The position numbers and the translations under genes were made by a program. Shown in pieces: positions 1 to 8,858 of a stretch of 64,000 nt of DNA. Source of the DNA: DASSFG01 sp035547915. Lineage in GTDB: Bacteria > Planctomycetota > Planctomycetia > Pirellulales > JAICIG01. How positions within the stretch are numbered: the first letter of the stretch is position 1; each line of letters opens with the position of its first letter. A model generated the notes under the pieces. That model did not search any database. It was not told where the DNA came from and saw nothing but the letters and a program-made list of their open reading frames with translations. The stretch spans positions 62,001 to 126,000 of the forward strand of contig DASZTS010000140.1 of NCBI GenBank assembly GCA_035547915.1, given 5' to 3'.

Positions 1-112
1 CGAGCAGCGGCGTGCCCGGCTGCGCGAATTGCGCCGTCTCGGGATCTTCGATGCGCGCGGCAACGATGGCCGATGTGGAGCGGAAGATGCGACCGCGGAG
101 GGTAAGTGACAT
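1..112 (-). CDS. Partial hypothetical gene at left edge
   Basis: The first 37 codons of a leftward gene that runs off base 1. It opens MSLTLRGRIFRSTSAIVAA and stays open to the edge. The ATG at 112 has GAGG five bases upstream. It lies 169 bp downstream of the 1,444-residue protein gene and is probably part of the same leftward transcript. Too little is visible to name a family. Confidence 0.55.
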   Translation of the reverse strand, partial: MSLTLRGRIFRSTSAIVAARIEDPETAQFAQPGTPLL

Positions 113-281
113 GACAGCCTCAGGTATGAGCCAGGTCGAGGGAAATCGGAAACGGTTGGTGCGCACTCGGCGCATGGTGATCGTTGTTACATTACGCGTC
201 CCGGCGATCGCATATTTGAGGATTGATGGGAAACGGTACAAGGGTGCGCATGGTGCGAGTCACCGGCCAGTCGTGTTTCTT

Positions 282-3200
282 TTACCTTCCCTTGCCGCCC
301 CCGAATACCTTGCCCGCGCTGGGTGCCAGACTCCAAACGCCGCCGGCGACGACGAACAGACTCCCCGAGCCTGTGAAGGGCGGCGGATTGCCGTCGGCCA
401 ACCAACCCGTCGTGCTGGCGTGCTCGATGGGAATGAGCACGGCCGCCATCGTGTGCTGTCGCGATGGGACGACCCAACGACCCTCGTAACCCGACGGCGC
501 CGGCACGCTGCCGAAGAACTGCGGGTCGACCACGATCTGCCCGACGAGTAGATCGACCCGGCCGGGGCGGCGCAGCATGGCCGCGGAGGCGTCCATACCG
601 GGCGGTACGGAGGGCGGCAGGAAGCCGCGTTGATCGTCGGGAAGGTCGACGAGAGGCGATGGCATCCGCGCCCGGCGTCTGGGTGGCGGAGTGGCCAGGC
701 CGGGGTCGAACCAGCCTGCGAGGTTGTCGTCGATGGGCGGTTGGCCTGCCGTCGGCAACAGGACCGGCGATAGGCCGTGCTTCTCGACGACGGGCGGCGA
801 CGCCATGCTCTGCCAGGGAGCGGCAATCGCGATCGCGGAGAGTTCGAAGGCGGGCGAGACGTCGATCGGTTGTTGCCGCGGCGGTTGCCGCAAGCGATCG
901 GCCGGAATCGCCATCGGCCCGTCCCAATCGTCCAGCGAATAGGGCGCCGGCGGCGGTGGCACAAGCATCTCCGGCGCGTGCATCGCCCGATCGGGACTCG
1001 CGCGGAGTGGCGCGGGCCGCGGCACGAACATCGGTTGCAAGTATACCGTGTTCTGTGTCGCCAGATCCGTGAAGGAGAGCAGCGATCCGTCGGCAGCGGG
1101 ATTCGGCCGCGCGATCCTGGCCGGCTGAAAGATCTCGCCTTCCCAGCCAATCGGCGTGACGATCGAACCGAGGTTGAGCACGAGCGATTCCACACCGAGG
1201 GGGATTTGCCGCCCGAGGGCCTTGGGCGGCAATGCCATGGGCGTGGCCCACGAGAGGACGACGAGCGATGGCTGGTCGTAGACATAGCTCTCCATCGACG
1301 GAGGATTGGTCCGCGCCCGGAGTGGCGGCAGCCCCATCGCCGACTCGGTCAGCTCGGCGCCGATCGTCGCTGCATCGTCCTGATGGAAAAAGCCGCCGCT
1401 GAGGGTTTGGAGCGGGGCTTCGAGGTCGCCCTTCATGATCGGCGGCGGCCCGGCCAACGGTTGCACATAGACGGCCGGGAAGAGGCCGAACGTCACGCCG
1501 GCACCCGCGTCGTCGTCGTGCGGGACCGGTCGCGTAGGAACGGTCCGCAACGGTCGCTGCATCGCTGTGAGCCAATCCAACGACGTGTCGTACCCCGTCT
1601 CGCTCGGCCCGGTGGGCGAGAATTCGACCCCGTGCATCGTCTCTTCGACGGCGGCGTGGCGTTCTGCCCGCGCGACGGGCGGCGGCTCCATCGTCCGCGT
1701 CCAGGCCTCGCTGCGGCTCGATACATCGGTCAGCGAAATCGCCGCCGGCGAATCGTCGAGGGGCGGCAATGGATGCACGCCGCGCGGTTGCGATAGCGCC
1801 GGCTGCCATCCGACCGGCACGACCACTTGGCCCAGATCGTATCGCAGCACTTCCATCGGCGGCGGCGGCGAGGCAACCTTGTTCGCCGGCAAGACGCTCG
1901 GCATCCCGCTCTGCCAATCGTTCGGCATCGTCTGCACGAGATCGATCGTCTCGCCGGCCAACTCGCCCCGATTCGGCACGTTCTGATGGCGTCGCGACGG
2001 AAGCCGCGGCGGCAGTGCCATCGGCGTCGACCATCCCGCGACAATCCGTGCATCCTGGAACAACAGTCGGTCGATCTCGGACTCCGGAGCCAGCGGCGGC
2101 AGCCTGCGTGCCGATCGCAACGGCTCGCCCATGCCCTCGGGCGCCGGCGACGTCGAGCTCAGGTCGGCGCCGCCCGATGGAAACCCGAACGCCCGCAACG
2201 TCGGCTTGTGGAACGCCGCGCCCACCGGCACCCACATGCCCAGCCCGAACGCATACAGCGCCGGGTTGATCGGCGTGGCCGACGTGAGGTCGACGAACGA
2301 TTCCGTCGGCGGCGGCACGGGGACGTGATGTCGCTGCGGCGGCAGCCCCATCGACGGCAGGTCGACCGACGACGGCTGATTCGGCAACGCCGCGGCCCCC
2401 GGATCCAACCGGCCCATGTCGGGCTGATACAACCGCGGCCGGAACAGAACCTGCCGCGACGGCACCGTCGCCCCGAACGCATCGCTATGCGGCGATTCGG
2501 TGTCGAGCAGCCCGTTCGGATCGTTCGGCGACTCGAGCGGCCAGCGCCAGACCGGCCGTTCGGGCTGGCTGCGCGGCAGCGGAGCCTGGTGCATCGGCTC
2601 GAACCCGGCCGCATGCGGCGCCTCGGGGAACGTCAGCGAGTCGGCATCGGTGACGAAGAACGGCACGTTCCACACCGCGCGCAGCGGCTCGCGGCGCGGC
2701 AGCGGACCCTGGTGCATCGGCTCGAACGCGTCGACGTGCGGCGACTCGGGAGATTCGCTGAGCGGCCTCGATTCGAATTCCGTCAGAACGATTTGGCGTG
2801 GCCTCGACCGGCTGCGCAGCGCGATGTCGTTCGACATCATGTCGTTGAAGCTGCCCATCCGGTAGTAATAGACCGTCATCTCGGCCGAGTCGACGTAGAA
2901 CGTGCCCGCACTCGTCGTGGCGGCATCGATGAACAGTGCGACGCCGAAATCGCCGGCGTTCACCTGGGCCGCGGTGGGGATCGGGCGTCCGGAACCCCCC
3001 AGACCCCACGACGCGAAGTTATCGTTCGTCGCGCCCCAACTGGCAAACCACTGATCGGTGTTCGATACCGTCAGATTCTGCGCGATCAACACGCCGCTGC
3101 CACCGGTGCCGGTGGTCCCGCCGATGATGATGATGGCATCGATCTCGATCGATTGCGGAGACCCGAACGACCAATGCCCATAGAAGGTGAACGTCATCCC

Positions 3201-4616
3201 GACCGGCATAGCATCGGCGGGGATACTCCCCTGCCAACCGGTGAAGTCGAGCAGGTACGGAAAGTTCGAGCTGCCCGAGAACGCGAAGCTCGCATACGAT
3301 CCATCCGGCGCCCCCTCGGCGTTCGCCGGGCTGCTCCAATTGATCGGTCCTCCCCAAGAATTATCCTGCGCCACCGCGCCGAAGTAATCGGGGCCGGCGG
3401 AAGAGGGACCGCCGCCGCTGATCGTATAGGTGACACTCAGCGTCGCGAGGTCGCTGGGCGTTCCATGGTAGGAGTGGTAGTCGGCGAACTCGGTGCTGCC
3501 GGCCACGTTCGTGGGCAAACCGAACAGGCTGATGTGGTTGCCGCTCGACCAGCCAGCACGATTCACGATCTCCTGCACAATCGCCGTGACATTGATCGTT
3601 TGGCTGCCCGAAGCCGACGCGAGACTAAGGGCCGTGCTGTGCGTGGTTTTGGTCTGTTGGCTGGGGCGATTACTGCTGCTCCAGGCAGCGGAACTGTCCG
3701 CGGCAGTTCCCCAAATATTCGATGTCTGGGTCGAGCCTGTGTTGTGGCTGATCGCATCAAGCGTCAGCGTCGCTGATGACACCGTCGCTCCCTGCGGAAC
3801 CGACAGAGCAAACCGCCATCCGGGATTGCACGCATATGACTTGCCGCCGTCGTTGCCGAGCAAGTCTGCACTATTCACAGATACCCATACAGGCGAAGGG
3901 CTCATGGCCTCATACCCATCATCCGCATCCGCAGTGATTGACGCGCTTACCGTCGGGTCGATGCGAACTGGATAGACGGGTGTTGACCATGATTTGCGGC
4001 GTGTCGTCGGGTCGCGGCGCTTCACTCGCCCGGTGAAAGTCACCGTCGCGTCATAAGCGTTTTCCGAAATTGGCGTGACGGTGCTGGATATCTCGGTTTC
4101 GCTTCTTTCCGCATCGCGCCCATGGCCTTCGGTATCGACCGACACGTTCGGGTGCCGTTCGTCTTCGTGACGAAGAACGAACGTTGTCGGGGCTCGCGAG
4201 TCTTTGAGCGTCTCGACGAACTCCACGCCAGCCGGACGCATGACAAGCGAGACGTCAAGCCCCGGCAAAACGTCTCGCCAAACGATCGCATTCCCTTCTA
4301 CCGAACGTCGCGATGTATCAAAGGCCGTCTGATCGCCGGCCTTGACTAACGTTACCTTGCACCGGCCACCGTGCTTATGCTCGAAGGTGTAGCCGATGTC
4401 ATGGATTTCCAGATCGAAGACCGTCGACTTCGGCGAACCATTCGCGTCCAACGTCGGGTCGATCTCTAACCATTCGCCCGTCTGCGGGTGTGGCCAGTGC
4501 AGGTGGGCCACCGAATGCACGGCGTGGCGAACCCCGTTGCCGAGATCCCACGTTTTGCTCTTGGCCGTGCGGAGGTGCGTCAATTCGACGCCGGCATGTG
4601 CCTGGATCGCGGCCAT
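282..4616 (-). CDS. Large beta-rich DNRLRE-like protein, probable structural/surface protein
   Basis: A 1,444-residue protein of unknown role. Residues about 1-220 are mixed alpha/beta. Residues about 230-400 resemble a DNRLRE-type beta-sandwich with SSATLTLD and INVTAIVQEIV segments, of the kind found in extracellular and phage-tail proteins. A second beta-sandwich follows to about residue 590. The last 850 residues are Pro/Arg-rich with loosely repeated blocks of roughly 55-60 residues built around phrases such as WSTPMALPP and ISLTDVSS. The start at 4616 is preferred over an in-frame ATG 29 codons upstream because it overlaps the previous stop as TGATG and has GGAGGGG five bases upstream. 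Placement after a glycosyltransferase-like and a sulfotransferase-like gene suggests a tail-fibre or surface appendage protein that may be decorated. That role is inference. Confidence 0.85.
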   Translation of the reverse strand: MAAIQAHAGVELTHLRTAKSKTWDLGNGVRHAVHSVAHLHWPHPQTGEWLEIDPTLDANGSPKSTVFDLEIHDIGYTFEHKHGGRCKVTLVKAGDQTAFDTSRRSVEGNAIVWRDVLPGLDVSLVMRPAGVEFVETLKDSRAPTTFVLRHEDERHPNVSVDTEGHGRDAERSETEISSTVTPISENAYDATVTFTGRVKRRDPTTRRKSWSTPVYPVRIDPTVSASITADADDGYEAMSPSPVWVSVNSADLLGNDGGKSYACNPGWRFALSVPQGATVSSATLTLDAISHNTGSTQTSNIWGTAADSSAAWSSSNRPSQQTKTTHSTALSLASASGSQTINVTAIVQEIVNRAGWSSGNHISLFGLPTNVAGSTEFADYHSYHGTPSDLATLSVTYTISGGGPSSAGPDYFGAVAQDNSWGGPINWSSPANAEGAPDGSYASFAFSGSSNFPYLLDFTGWQGSIPADAMPVGMTFTFYGHWSFGSPQSIEIDAIIIIGGTTGTGGSGVLIAQNLTVSNTDQWFASWGATNDNFASWGLGGSGRPIPTAAQVNAGDFGVALFIDAATTSAGTFYVDSAEMTVYYYRMGSFNDMMSNDIALRSRSRPRQIVLTEFESRPLSESPESPHVDAFEPMHQGPLPRREPLRAVWNVPFFVTDADSLTFPEAPHAAGFEPMHQAPLPRSQPERPVWRWPLESPNDPNGLLDTESPHSDAFGATVPSRQVLFRPRLYQPDMGRLDPGAAALPNQPSSVDLPSMGLPPQRHHVPVPPPTESFVDLTSATPINPALYAFGLGMWVPVGAAFHKPTLRAFGFPSGGADLSSTSPAPEGMGEPLRSARRLPPLAPESEIDRLLFQDARIVAGWSTPMALPPRLPSRRHQNVPNRGELAGETIDLVQTMPNDWQSGMPSVLPANKVASPPPPMEVLRYDLGQVVVPVGWQPALSQPRGVHPLPPLDDSPAAISLTDVSSRSEAWTRTMEPPPVARAERHAAVEETMHGVEFSPTGPSETGYDTSLDWLTAMQRPLRTVPTRPVPHDDDAGAGVTFGLFPAVYVQPLAGPPPIMKGDLEAPLQTLSGGFFHQDDAATIGAELTESAMGLPPLRARTNPPSMESYVYDQPSLVVLSWATPMALPPKALGRQIPLGVESLVLNLGSIVTPIGWEGEIFQPARIARPNPAADGSLLSFTDLATQNTVYLQPMFVPRPAPLRASPDRAMHAPEMLVPPPPAPYSLDDWDGPMAIPADRLRQPPRQQPIDVSPAFELSAIAIAAPWQSMASPPVVEKHGLSPVLLPTAGQPPIDDNLAGWFDPGLATPPPRRRARMPSPLVDLPDDQRGFLPPSVPPGMDASAAMLRRPGRVDLLVGQIVVDPQFFGSVPAPSGYEGRWVVPSRQHTMAAVLIPIEHASTTGWLADGNPPPFTGSGSLFVVAGGVWSLAPSAGKVFGGGKGR

Positions 4617-5182
4617 CAGATCCCCTCCACGAGCAGCTCTCGCCGGAAGCGGCATTGCGACGGATCCACCTGCGCCGCTGCTTGGTGAGGATCGATTGGC
4701 CACCGCAAGGAGTCAAACGCCTTCAGCGGACTATCCACGACGAATCGGTAGTCGAGCATGTTCACCGAATGCACGTCGCGGCGGTTGAACATCCGAACCC
4801 GCGCGCCATCCAACCGCTTATCCAGATCCGGCGGAACGGTGAGCGGCACGCCGAAAGCCGCTTCGTAGCTCTGCCGGATCTCTTCGTGGTCGCGCGTCAT
4901 CAGCACGATTCGATAGCCTTCCTGGTTGACCGACATTCCGTCGAGCCCCCAGAAGAAGATTTTGACGAGCGAGCCTTGGTATTGGAGTGGCCAGCCAGGC
5001 GTGCCGTACTCGCGCCACGCCACTTCGTAGAAGCCACCGCGGTTTGGCTGATAGTTTTCGTCTCCGTGATCGTTGAGGCTTTCTCGCTGGGGATTGAAAG
5101 CCGACTTCAAACCGCCTGCCGCCAAGCATTGCATCATCATGCTCGTGCCGCTACGCACGAAACCCGAGACGACGTAGATCAT
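4616..5182 (-). CDS. Sulfotransferase-like protein
   Basis: A 188-residue soluble protein opening with a strand followed by GFVRSGTSMMMQ, the 5'-phosphosulfate-binding P-loop of PAPS sulfotransferases. RIVLMTRDHEEIRQSYE matches the region that carries the 3'-phosphate-binding Arg/Ser in that fold. It is shorter than typical sulfotransferases (250-300 residues), like compact phage and island members. The ATG at 5182 overlaps the stop of the upstream membrane glycosyltransferase by four bases (ATGA), and its own stop overlaps the next start, so three genes are translationally coupled. It may modify a glycan or the neighbouring large protein; the substrate is unknown. Confidence 0.75.
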   Translation of the reverse strand: MIYVVSGFVRSGTSMMMQCLAAGGLKSAFNPQRESLNDHGDENYQPNRGGFYEVAWREYGTPGWPLQYQGSLVKIFFWGLDGMSVNQEGYRIVLMTRDHEEIRQSYEAAFGVPLTVPPDLDKRLDGARVRMFNRRDVHSVNMLDYRFVVDSPLKAFDSLRWPIDPHQAAAQVDPSQCRFRRELLVEGI

Positions 5183-6588
5183 GGCGAGACTTCGACAATC
5201 TTTGCTATGTACCGGCCGCGCTCGAATCGTTTGGCCTCCTCAACTCGCCAGCCGTGTTCCTTGGCCAGCGCAAGAAGCTTGCGTACGTATTCCGCCCCCG
5301 CCCCTTGCGACCAGTCGTAAACGAATCGCAGCGTGGGCGACCGCTCTGGATGCCGTCGGATAAGTGTTTCAAGGTTTGTGACGTGCTCGGCAACGAGAGC
5401 ACTCCACGGTGCAGGCTGCGCCACGTAGCCCATCTTGGGATACGACACAAGGAAGTGTTCCGGGTAGCCGTAGAACGACGGCCAGTTGGTTTCGATGCCC
5501 TTTGCGCAGTCGCGGTGGACCGCAAGCAAGTCGCGGTACTCAAGGGACCGTTCGGCGATCGAGCCTTCATTGGTCGGATTGGCCTGGAATAGTGCGCCGC
5601 GATGGTTGACCGCGGCGTATGCCATTAGCACAGCACAGCCGGCAAAAGCGGCGCGCTGGCCAAGGCGCTCATTGAGCAACGTGACGATAGCGAGCGTCGC
5701 CACGGGTAATGCCAGCACGAAGTACCTCGGCAAGAGGTAGGTAGGGAAGATGAAGCCCGATACCAGAAAGAATGCGGCAAACGTCGCAAGGAAAATTGCC
5801 GGTAGTTTGTTCGTTGTCCAAATCAAGTATGCTGCGGCAAACCCAAGAGCGGTCACCATGTAAACATCCCATGCTGCCGAGAAACGTCCGCCCAAGTTCC
5901 CTAGCAGGATATTCAGGTGTGGCCGTGTGAAGTCGACATGCGGTGATTTGTAGCGCTGAACTGCAAAGATTACCAAAGCAGGGGCAGCCGCAACCGACCA
6001 TCTTACTCGGCGCCAAAACCCCTTCTCGTCGATAAATCCGGCAATTACTAATGCTCCAGGCGCCACGATTCCACGCTCACAGAACCAAAAAGCGAGTGTT
6101 GCCAGCAGGATTGCAAGTTTTCGTCGATCGGCTCGCCAGGCAATCAGCGACCAGATCGCGCAGGCCGTCATCGGGATTTCGAGGTACAGCGCTTGCATCT
6201 GTGCCATCATGGCCGGGAATGTCGCAAACGCAGCCGCCGTTGCGATGGCTGGCCAAGTCCCGAGTGGGAAGGCGAGCTGATAAACCCCAAAGGCAGCAGC
6301 AGCAGCCAGGGCGAACGTGCCAATGTGCATGATCCGCAACGGGTGTTCGAACAACCGATAGCAGCCTGCGGCAACGAACGTCCCCAACGAAAGGCTGTGT
6401 GTGTTCGGCCCACCGCGTTGACAAGGTGGCTGGTTTAGCAAGTCGGATAGTCCTTTCTCACTGATCCAGATTGCGGCCGGGTGCATCCCGATCGCAGCAT
6501 CCCAGAACGGAGGATCATCAATCGCGTGCCAGTTGAATACGCATATCCCGACGAACAACACGCCCGCCGCCAGAAGCTGCCGTTTCAT
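5179..6588 (-). CDS. GT39/ArnT-like membrane glycosyltransferase
   Basis: A 469-residue polytopic membrane protein with about nine to ten hydrophobic segments. After the first segment comes a loop starting DDPPFWDAAIGMHP, the acidic extracytoplasmic loop expected in GT39/PMT/ArnT-type enzymes that move a sugar from a polyprenyl-phosphate donor. The C-terminal 130 residues are soluble. The ATG at 6588 has GAGGT five bases upstream. It is the first gene of the coupled trio with the sulfotransferase-like and large beta-rich proteins, which fits glycosylation of an exported target. Its presence in an otherwise phage-like region is unusual. Specific donor and acceptor cannot be read from sequence. 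Confidence 0.75.
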   Translation of the reverse strand: MKRQLLAAGVLFVGICVFNWHAIDDPPFWDAAIGMHPAAIWISEKGLSDLLNQPPCQRGGPNTHSLSLGTFVAAGCYRLFEHPLRIMHIGTFALAAAAAFGVYQLAFPLGTWPAIATAAAFATFPAMMAQMQALYLEIPMTACAIWSLIAWRADRRKLAILLATLAFWFCERGIVAPGALVIAGFIDEKGFWRRVRWSVAAAPALVIFAVQRYKSPHVDFTRPHLNILLGNLGGRFSAAWDVYMVTALGFAAAYLIWTTNKLPAIFLATFAAFFLVSGFIFPTYLLPRYFVLALPVATLAIVTLLNERLGQRAAFAGCAVLMAYAAVNHRGALFQANPTNEGSIAERSLEYRDLLAVHRDCAKGIETNWPSFYGYPEHFLVSYPKMGYVAQPAPWSALVAEHVTNLETLIRRHPERSPTLRFVYDWSQGAGAEYVRKLLALAKEHGWRVEEAKRFERGRYIAKIVEVSP

Positions 6589-6676
6589 CTCTGACCTCGC
6601 TGGTTGAAAATTTAACCGGAGATTCTAGCAGACTCGGGTTACATCTGCCGGCTGAACCGTCTCCCATCGGAAGTGC

Positions 6677-6982
6677 TTATAACACGATCGCCCCCGAGCC
6701 CAATCCTTTGAGGTCGATGTGCACGGCGGAGGAGATGGATCGGTGGAACCAGTGGCGGCCGGCTTCGAGGTTGTCGAGGCCGCGTTCGACGCACGTGCAC
6801 GTATTGCCGCATGCGGCCGAACAGACGTGACCTCCGCAGCGCATGCAGAACCCGCGGACCCGCTTCGAGCCGGGTCTGTGGACCCACGTATAGCCGCAAT
6901 GGGCACAACTGATCGTGCCATCGCGGATCGCCTTGTCGCTGCCCCACGGGGTCGTGATCAGTTCGCCTGAGAATCGTGGCAT
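6677..6982 (-). CDS. Cysteine-rich zinc-ribbon protein
   Basis: A 101-residue protein starting MPRFSGELITTPWG. Cysteines are spaced CAHC, then CMRCGGHVC, then CGNTCTC, giving two or three CxxC knuckles typical of a structural zinc ribbon. The ATG at 6982 is chosen over a TTG three codons upstream. It is separated from the next upstream gene (7198) by one copy of the dispersed hairpin repeat. Likely a small phage-type zinc-binding protein; function unknown. Confidence 0.65.
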   Translation of the reverse strand: MPRFSGELITTPWGSDKAIRDGTISCAHCGYTWVHRPGSKRVRGFCMRCGGHVCSAACGNTCTCVERGLDNLEAGRHWFHRSISSAVHIDLKGLGSGAIVL

Positions 6983-7100
6983 CGCAGTCAACGTCGAATA
7001 AGGTTGAAAAACGCGGCGGGGGCTTGGTGGCCATCCTGAGCCGTTGCTGCCGGCTATCCACGGCCCCCGCCGCTGTCGCTTCCCTGCTCCGGCCGTTTTT

Positions 7101-7200
7101 GTAACGACCGATAAACCGGAGCCCGCTCCACAAAAATCGGCGTTTCACGGCCGACTCTTTGCCACGGCACTCGGGCAAGACCATCTGTCGGACGCTCTCA
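7101..7200. repeat. Dispersed hairpin repeat, copy 1
   Basis: A diverged copy of the roughly 100-bp repeat. It keeps the central CGGCGTTTCACGGCCGA loop region and the inverted ends. The final TCA of the repeat, read on the minus strand, is the TGA stop of the gene at 7198. Confidence 0.75.
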
Positions 7201-7506
7201 CATAAACATCTGGTCGCCGATCTTCTCGGGATGGTCCCGATATTCCTGGGCCTTCGCCGGGTCGGGCTTGGCATCGATCACGGTGGGCAATTCCGCCTCG
7301 CGGGCGAGCCGTTCCGCGACGATGGGCCGATAGGCCTCCTTGCAGTCCCTGCACGTGACGACGCCGATGCTGGTCTGCGTCGGCTCTTCGTCGCGGCCGA
7401 CCTTGGCCCACGTCTCGGCTTCGAACTCGTTGTTGTAGACCCGCACGTAATACATCTTGTCGTTCTCGCGCGGGGCCTGGTTACACATGGCGCAGCGTCG
7501 TGGCAT
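7198..7506 (-). CDS. Small zinc-finger-type hypothetical protein
   Basis: A 102-residue protein, MPRRCAMCNQAPRENDKMYY at the N-terminus. One CxxC pair at residues 5-8 and a second in VVTCRDCKEAYRP suggest a four-cysteine zinc ribbon. The rest is charged and probably helical. GGAAG lies about nine bases before the ATG. Its stop codon TGA is formed by the end of a dispersed repeat. It follows the 149-residue protein (7618) by 111 bp and probably shares its promoter. Confidence 0.7.
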   Translation of the reverse strand: MPRRCAMCNQAPRENDKMYYVRVYNNEFEAETWAKVGRDEEPTQTSIGVVTCRDCKEAYRPIVAERLAREAELPTVIDAKPDPAKAQEYRDHPEKIGDQMFM

Positions 7507-7617
7507 GGCTCAATCTTCCTTTCGGCTAACGAGGCGAGCCCCGGCGGGTCGTGAAGAGCGGCCCGCCAGAGCTCGCGCACTTCGAGCGGGGATGGTGCCG
7601 ACGGGCAGCCCGGCGGC

Positions 7618-8067
7618 TCACTCTTCGTACAAGACCGTGCAGTCGACGTTGCCCGTGTACGAAGCGTGCGACGTCGCCAGGCCGGCGCCGTTGCTGGCCG
7701 TGGCGGGCAACACCAACTCGTAGCCCTGCGCCGCGACCCAGCGCTGCGTCGAGCGCTGGTTGGCGTCGATGTCCAACAGGATCGCACCGCTGGTGTAGGT
7801 CGGTTCGACCGTGTGATTGCTGCCGGCGGTCGCCGTCGCGGCCGGATCGCCCGGATCGAGCGCCTGCGGGGTCACGGCCGTCGAGGTGCCGGCGGCCGTG
7901 TACCGTTGCACGGTCCAATTGAGGGCGTTGTCGGCCGGGGTGCCGCTGGTGCCGAACATGACGTCGGCGATGCGCGGCCGGATGGCCGAAGTGGATGTCA
8001 GACCGGCAACGGTCTTGACCGAGGAAGCCACGGCACGACTGCCGTTGATCGAATACTTGCGTCCCAT
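7618..8067 (-). CDS. Probable phage-type structural protein
   Basis: A 149-residue Ala/Thr/Ser-rich protein starting MGRKYSINGSRAV, with alternating beta-prone stretches, no signal peptide and no membrane segment. The composition and compact beta character recall phage head-decoration or tail-tube proteins, but I cannot assign a family. The ATG at 8067 is preferred over a GTG five codons upstream because GGAG sits nine bases before it. It is the first gene behind the best promoter seen in the element (8122-8151), which fits an abundantly made late protein. Confidence 0.7.
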   Translation of the reverse strand: MGRKYSINGSRAVASSVKTVAGLTSTSAIRPRIADVMFGTSGTPADNALNWTVQRYTAAGTSTAVTPQALDPGDPAATATAGSNHTVEPTYTSGAILLDIDANQRSTQRWVAAQGYELVLPATASNGAGLATSHASYTGNVDCTVLYEE

Positions 8068-8121
8068 GACGGAACACTCCACAGGGGTTTTGCGGGGACC
8101 CTGCGGTCGTTCGACGTGTTA

Positions 8122-8151
8122 ATAGTAGGAGTATGGACAGCATGTTGTCAA
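8122..8151 (-). promoter_or_regulatory. Sigma70-type promoter for the 7618 gene
   Basis: On the minus strand a perfect TTGACA (-35, bases 8151-8146) is followed after 18 bp by TACTAT (-10, bases 8127-8122). A second TTGACA lies upstream at 8165-8160, and TTGTCA further upstream forms an inverted partner, so an operator is possible. The stretch is markedly AT-rich for this region. A start site near 8115 would leave a leader of about 48 bases before the ATG at 8067. Confidence 0.65.
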
Positions 8152-8227
8152 GTTTTGTATGTCAACTTTTGCTATGACAATCAGGTAACATACAAGACGG
8201 CGTATCCAGATTCCGTCAGCGCTCTCG

Positions 8228-8328
8228 GAGCAACCGATAAAAGCGGCCCGGGCTTCCGAGAATCGGCGTTGCACGGCCGATTTTTTTCCCTCTGCGCCCC
8301 GGCTTCCGGGTTTTGTCAGCCGCTCTTA
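8228..8328. repeat. Dispersed hairpin repeat, copy 2
   Basis: A full-length copy in direct tandem with copy 3. Ends GAGCAACCGATAAAA and the inverted counterpart TTTTGTCAGCCGCTCTTA. The central arm AATCGGC pairs with GCCGATT. Confidence 0.85.
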
Positions 8329-8429
8329 GAGCAACCGACAAAACCGGATCGAGCTTCACAAAATCGGCGTTGCACGGCCGATTTTTTGCCCGCGGCGCCC
8401 CGGCTTCCGGGTTTTGTCAGCCACTCTTA
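8329..8429. repeat. Dispersed hairpin repeat, copy 3
   Basis: Nearly consensus. The terminal TTA (8427-8429), read on the minus strand, is the TAA stop of the 8427 gene, so the element begins exactly at a stop codon and places its hairpin roughly 45-65 nt downstream. Confidence 0.85.
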
Positions 8430-8858
8430 GCGACCGGGCGGCAAGATGATGTTCGCGTCGGGCGGTTCGCGGTGGCCATTCCTCCGGCATGAACAATCGC
8501 CGAGACAGCGATCGTCCTCGACGCCGTCCTCGGTCTCGTCGTCGACCAACTCCACGTCTTCCGCGGGCTCGGCTGCTTCTTGGCGTCGCCGGCACTCGGC
8601 CAGGATCGAATCGGCCATGTCGACGGCCAATCCCGGCACGTCGCAGCGGCCGGGATCGATCGTCATGCGACCGGCCACGGCGGCGCCGATCGCGATCGCG
8701 GCCTGTTCGAGCTTCGTCAGACCGCCGATCGTCTTGAGCAGGAGCACCGGCTGTCCGGCCATGTCGGCGCCGTTGATCGCGGCCACGACGGGCGCCGCCA
8801 GGTTGTGCGCCGGCTGCGGATGTTCACTGTGGTCCACGACGACCATCGGTTGATTCAT
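8427..8858 (-). CDS. Hypothetical protein with acidic middle and Cys-rich end
   Basis: A 143-residue protein starting MNQPMVVVDHSEHPQP. Residues about 20-85 form an Ala/Ile-rich alpha/beta stretch (LLKTIGGLTKLEQAAIAIG). An acidic run around VELVDDETEDGVEDD follows, then a CLGDCSC cysteine cluster near the C-terminus that may bind metal. AAGGAG precedes the ATG by eight bases. The start overlaps the stop of the 8855 gene as ATGA, so the two are coupled. No family recognised. Confidence 0.65.
   Translation of the reverse strand: MNQPMVVVDHSEHPQPAHNLAAPVVAAINGADMAGQPVLLLKTIGGLTKLEQAAIAIGAAVAGRMTIDPGRCDVPGLAVDMADSILAECRRRQEAAEPAEDVELVDDETEDGVEDDRCLGDCSCRRNGHREPPDANIILPPGR

Noticed and set aside
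1827..3776. A 649-codon rightward open frame opposite the large beta-rich gene.
   Set aside because: Arg/His-rich composition typical of a high-GC antisense shadow; no ribosome site or recognisable domain. The leftward frame has domains, a ribosome site and coupling.
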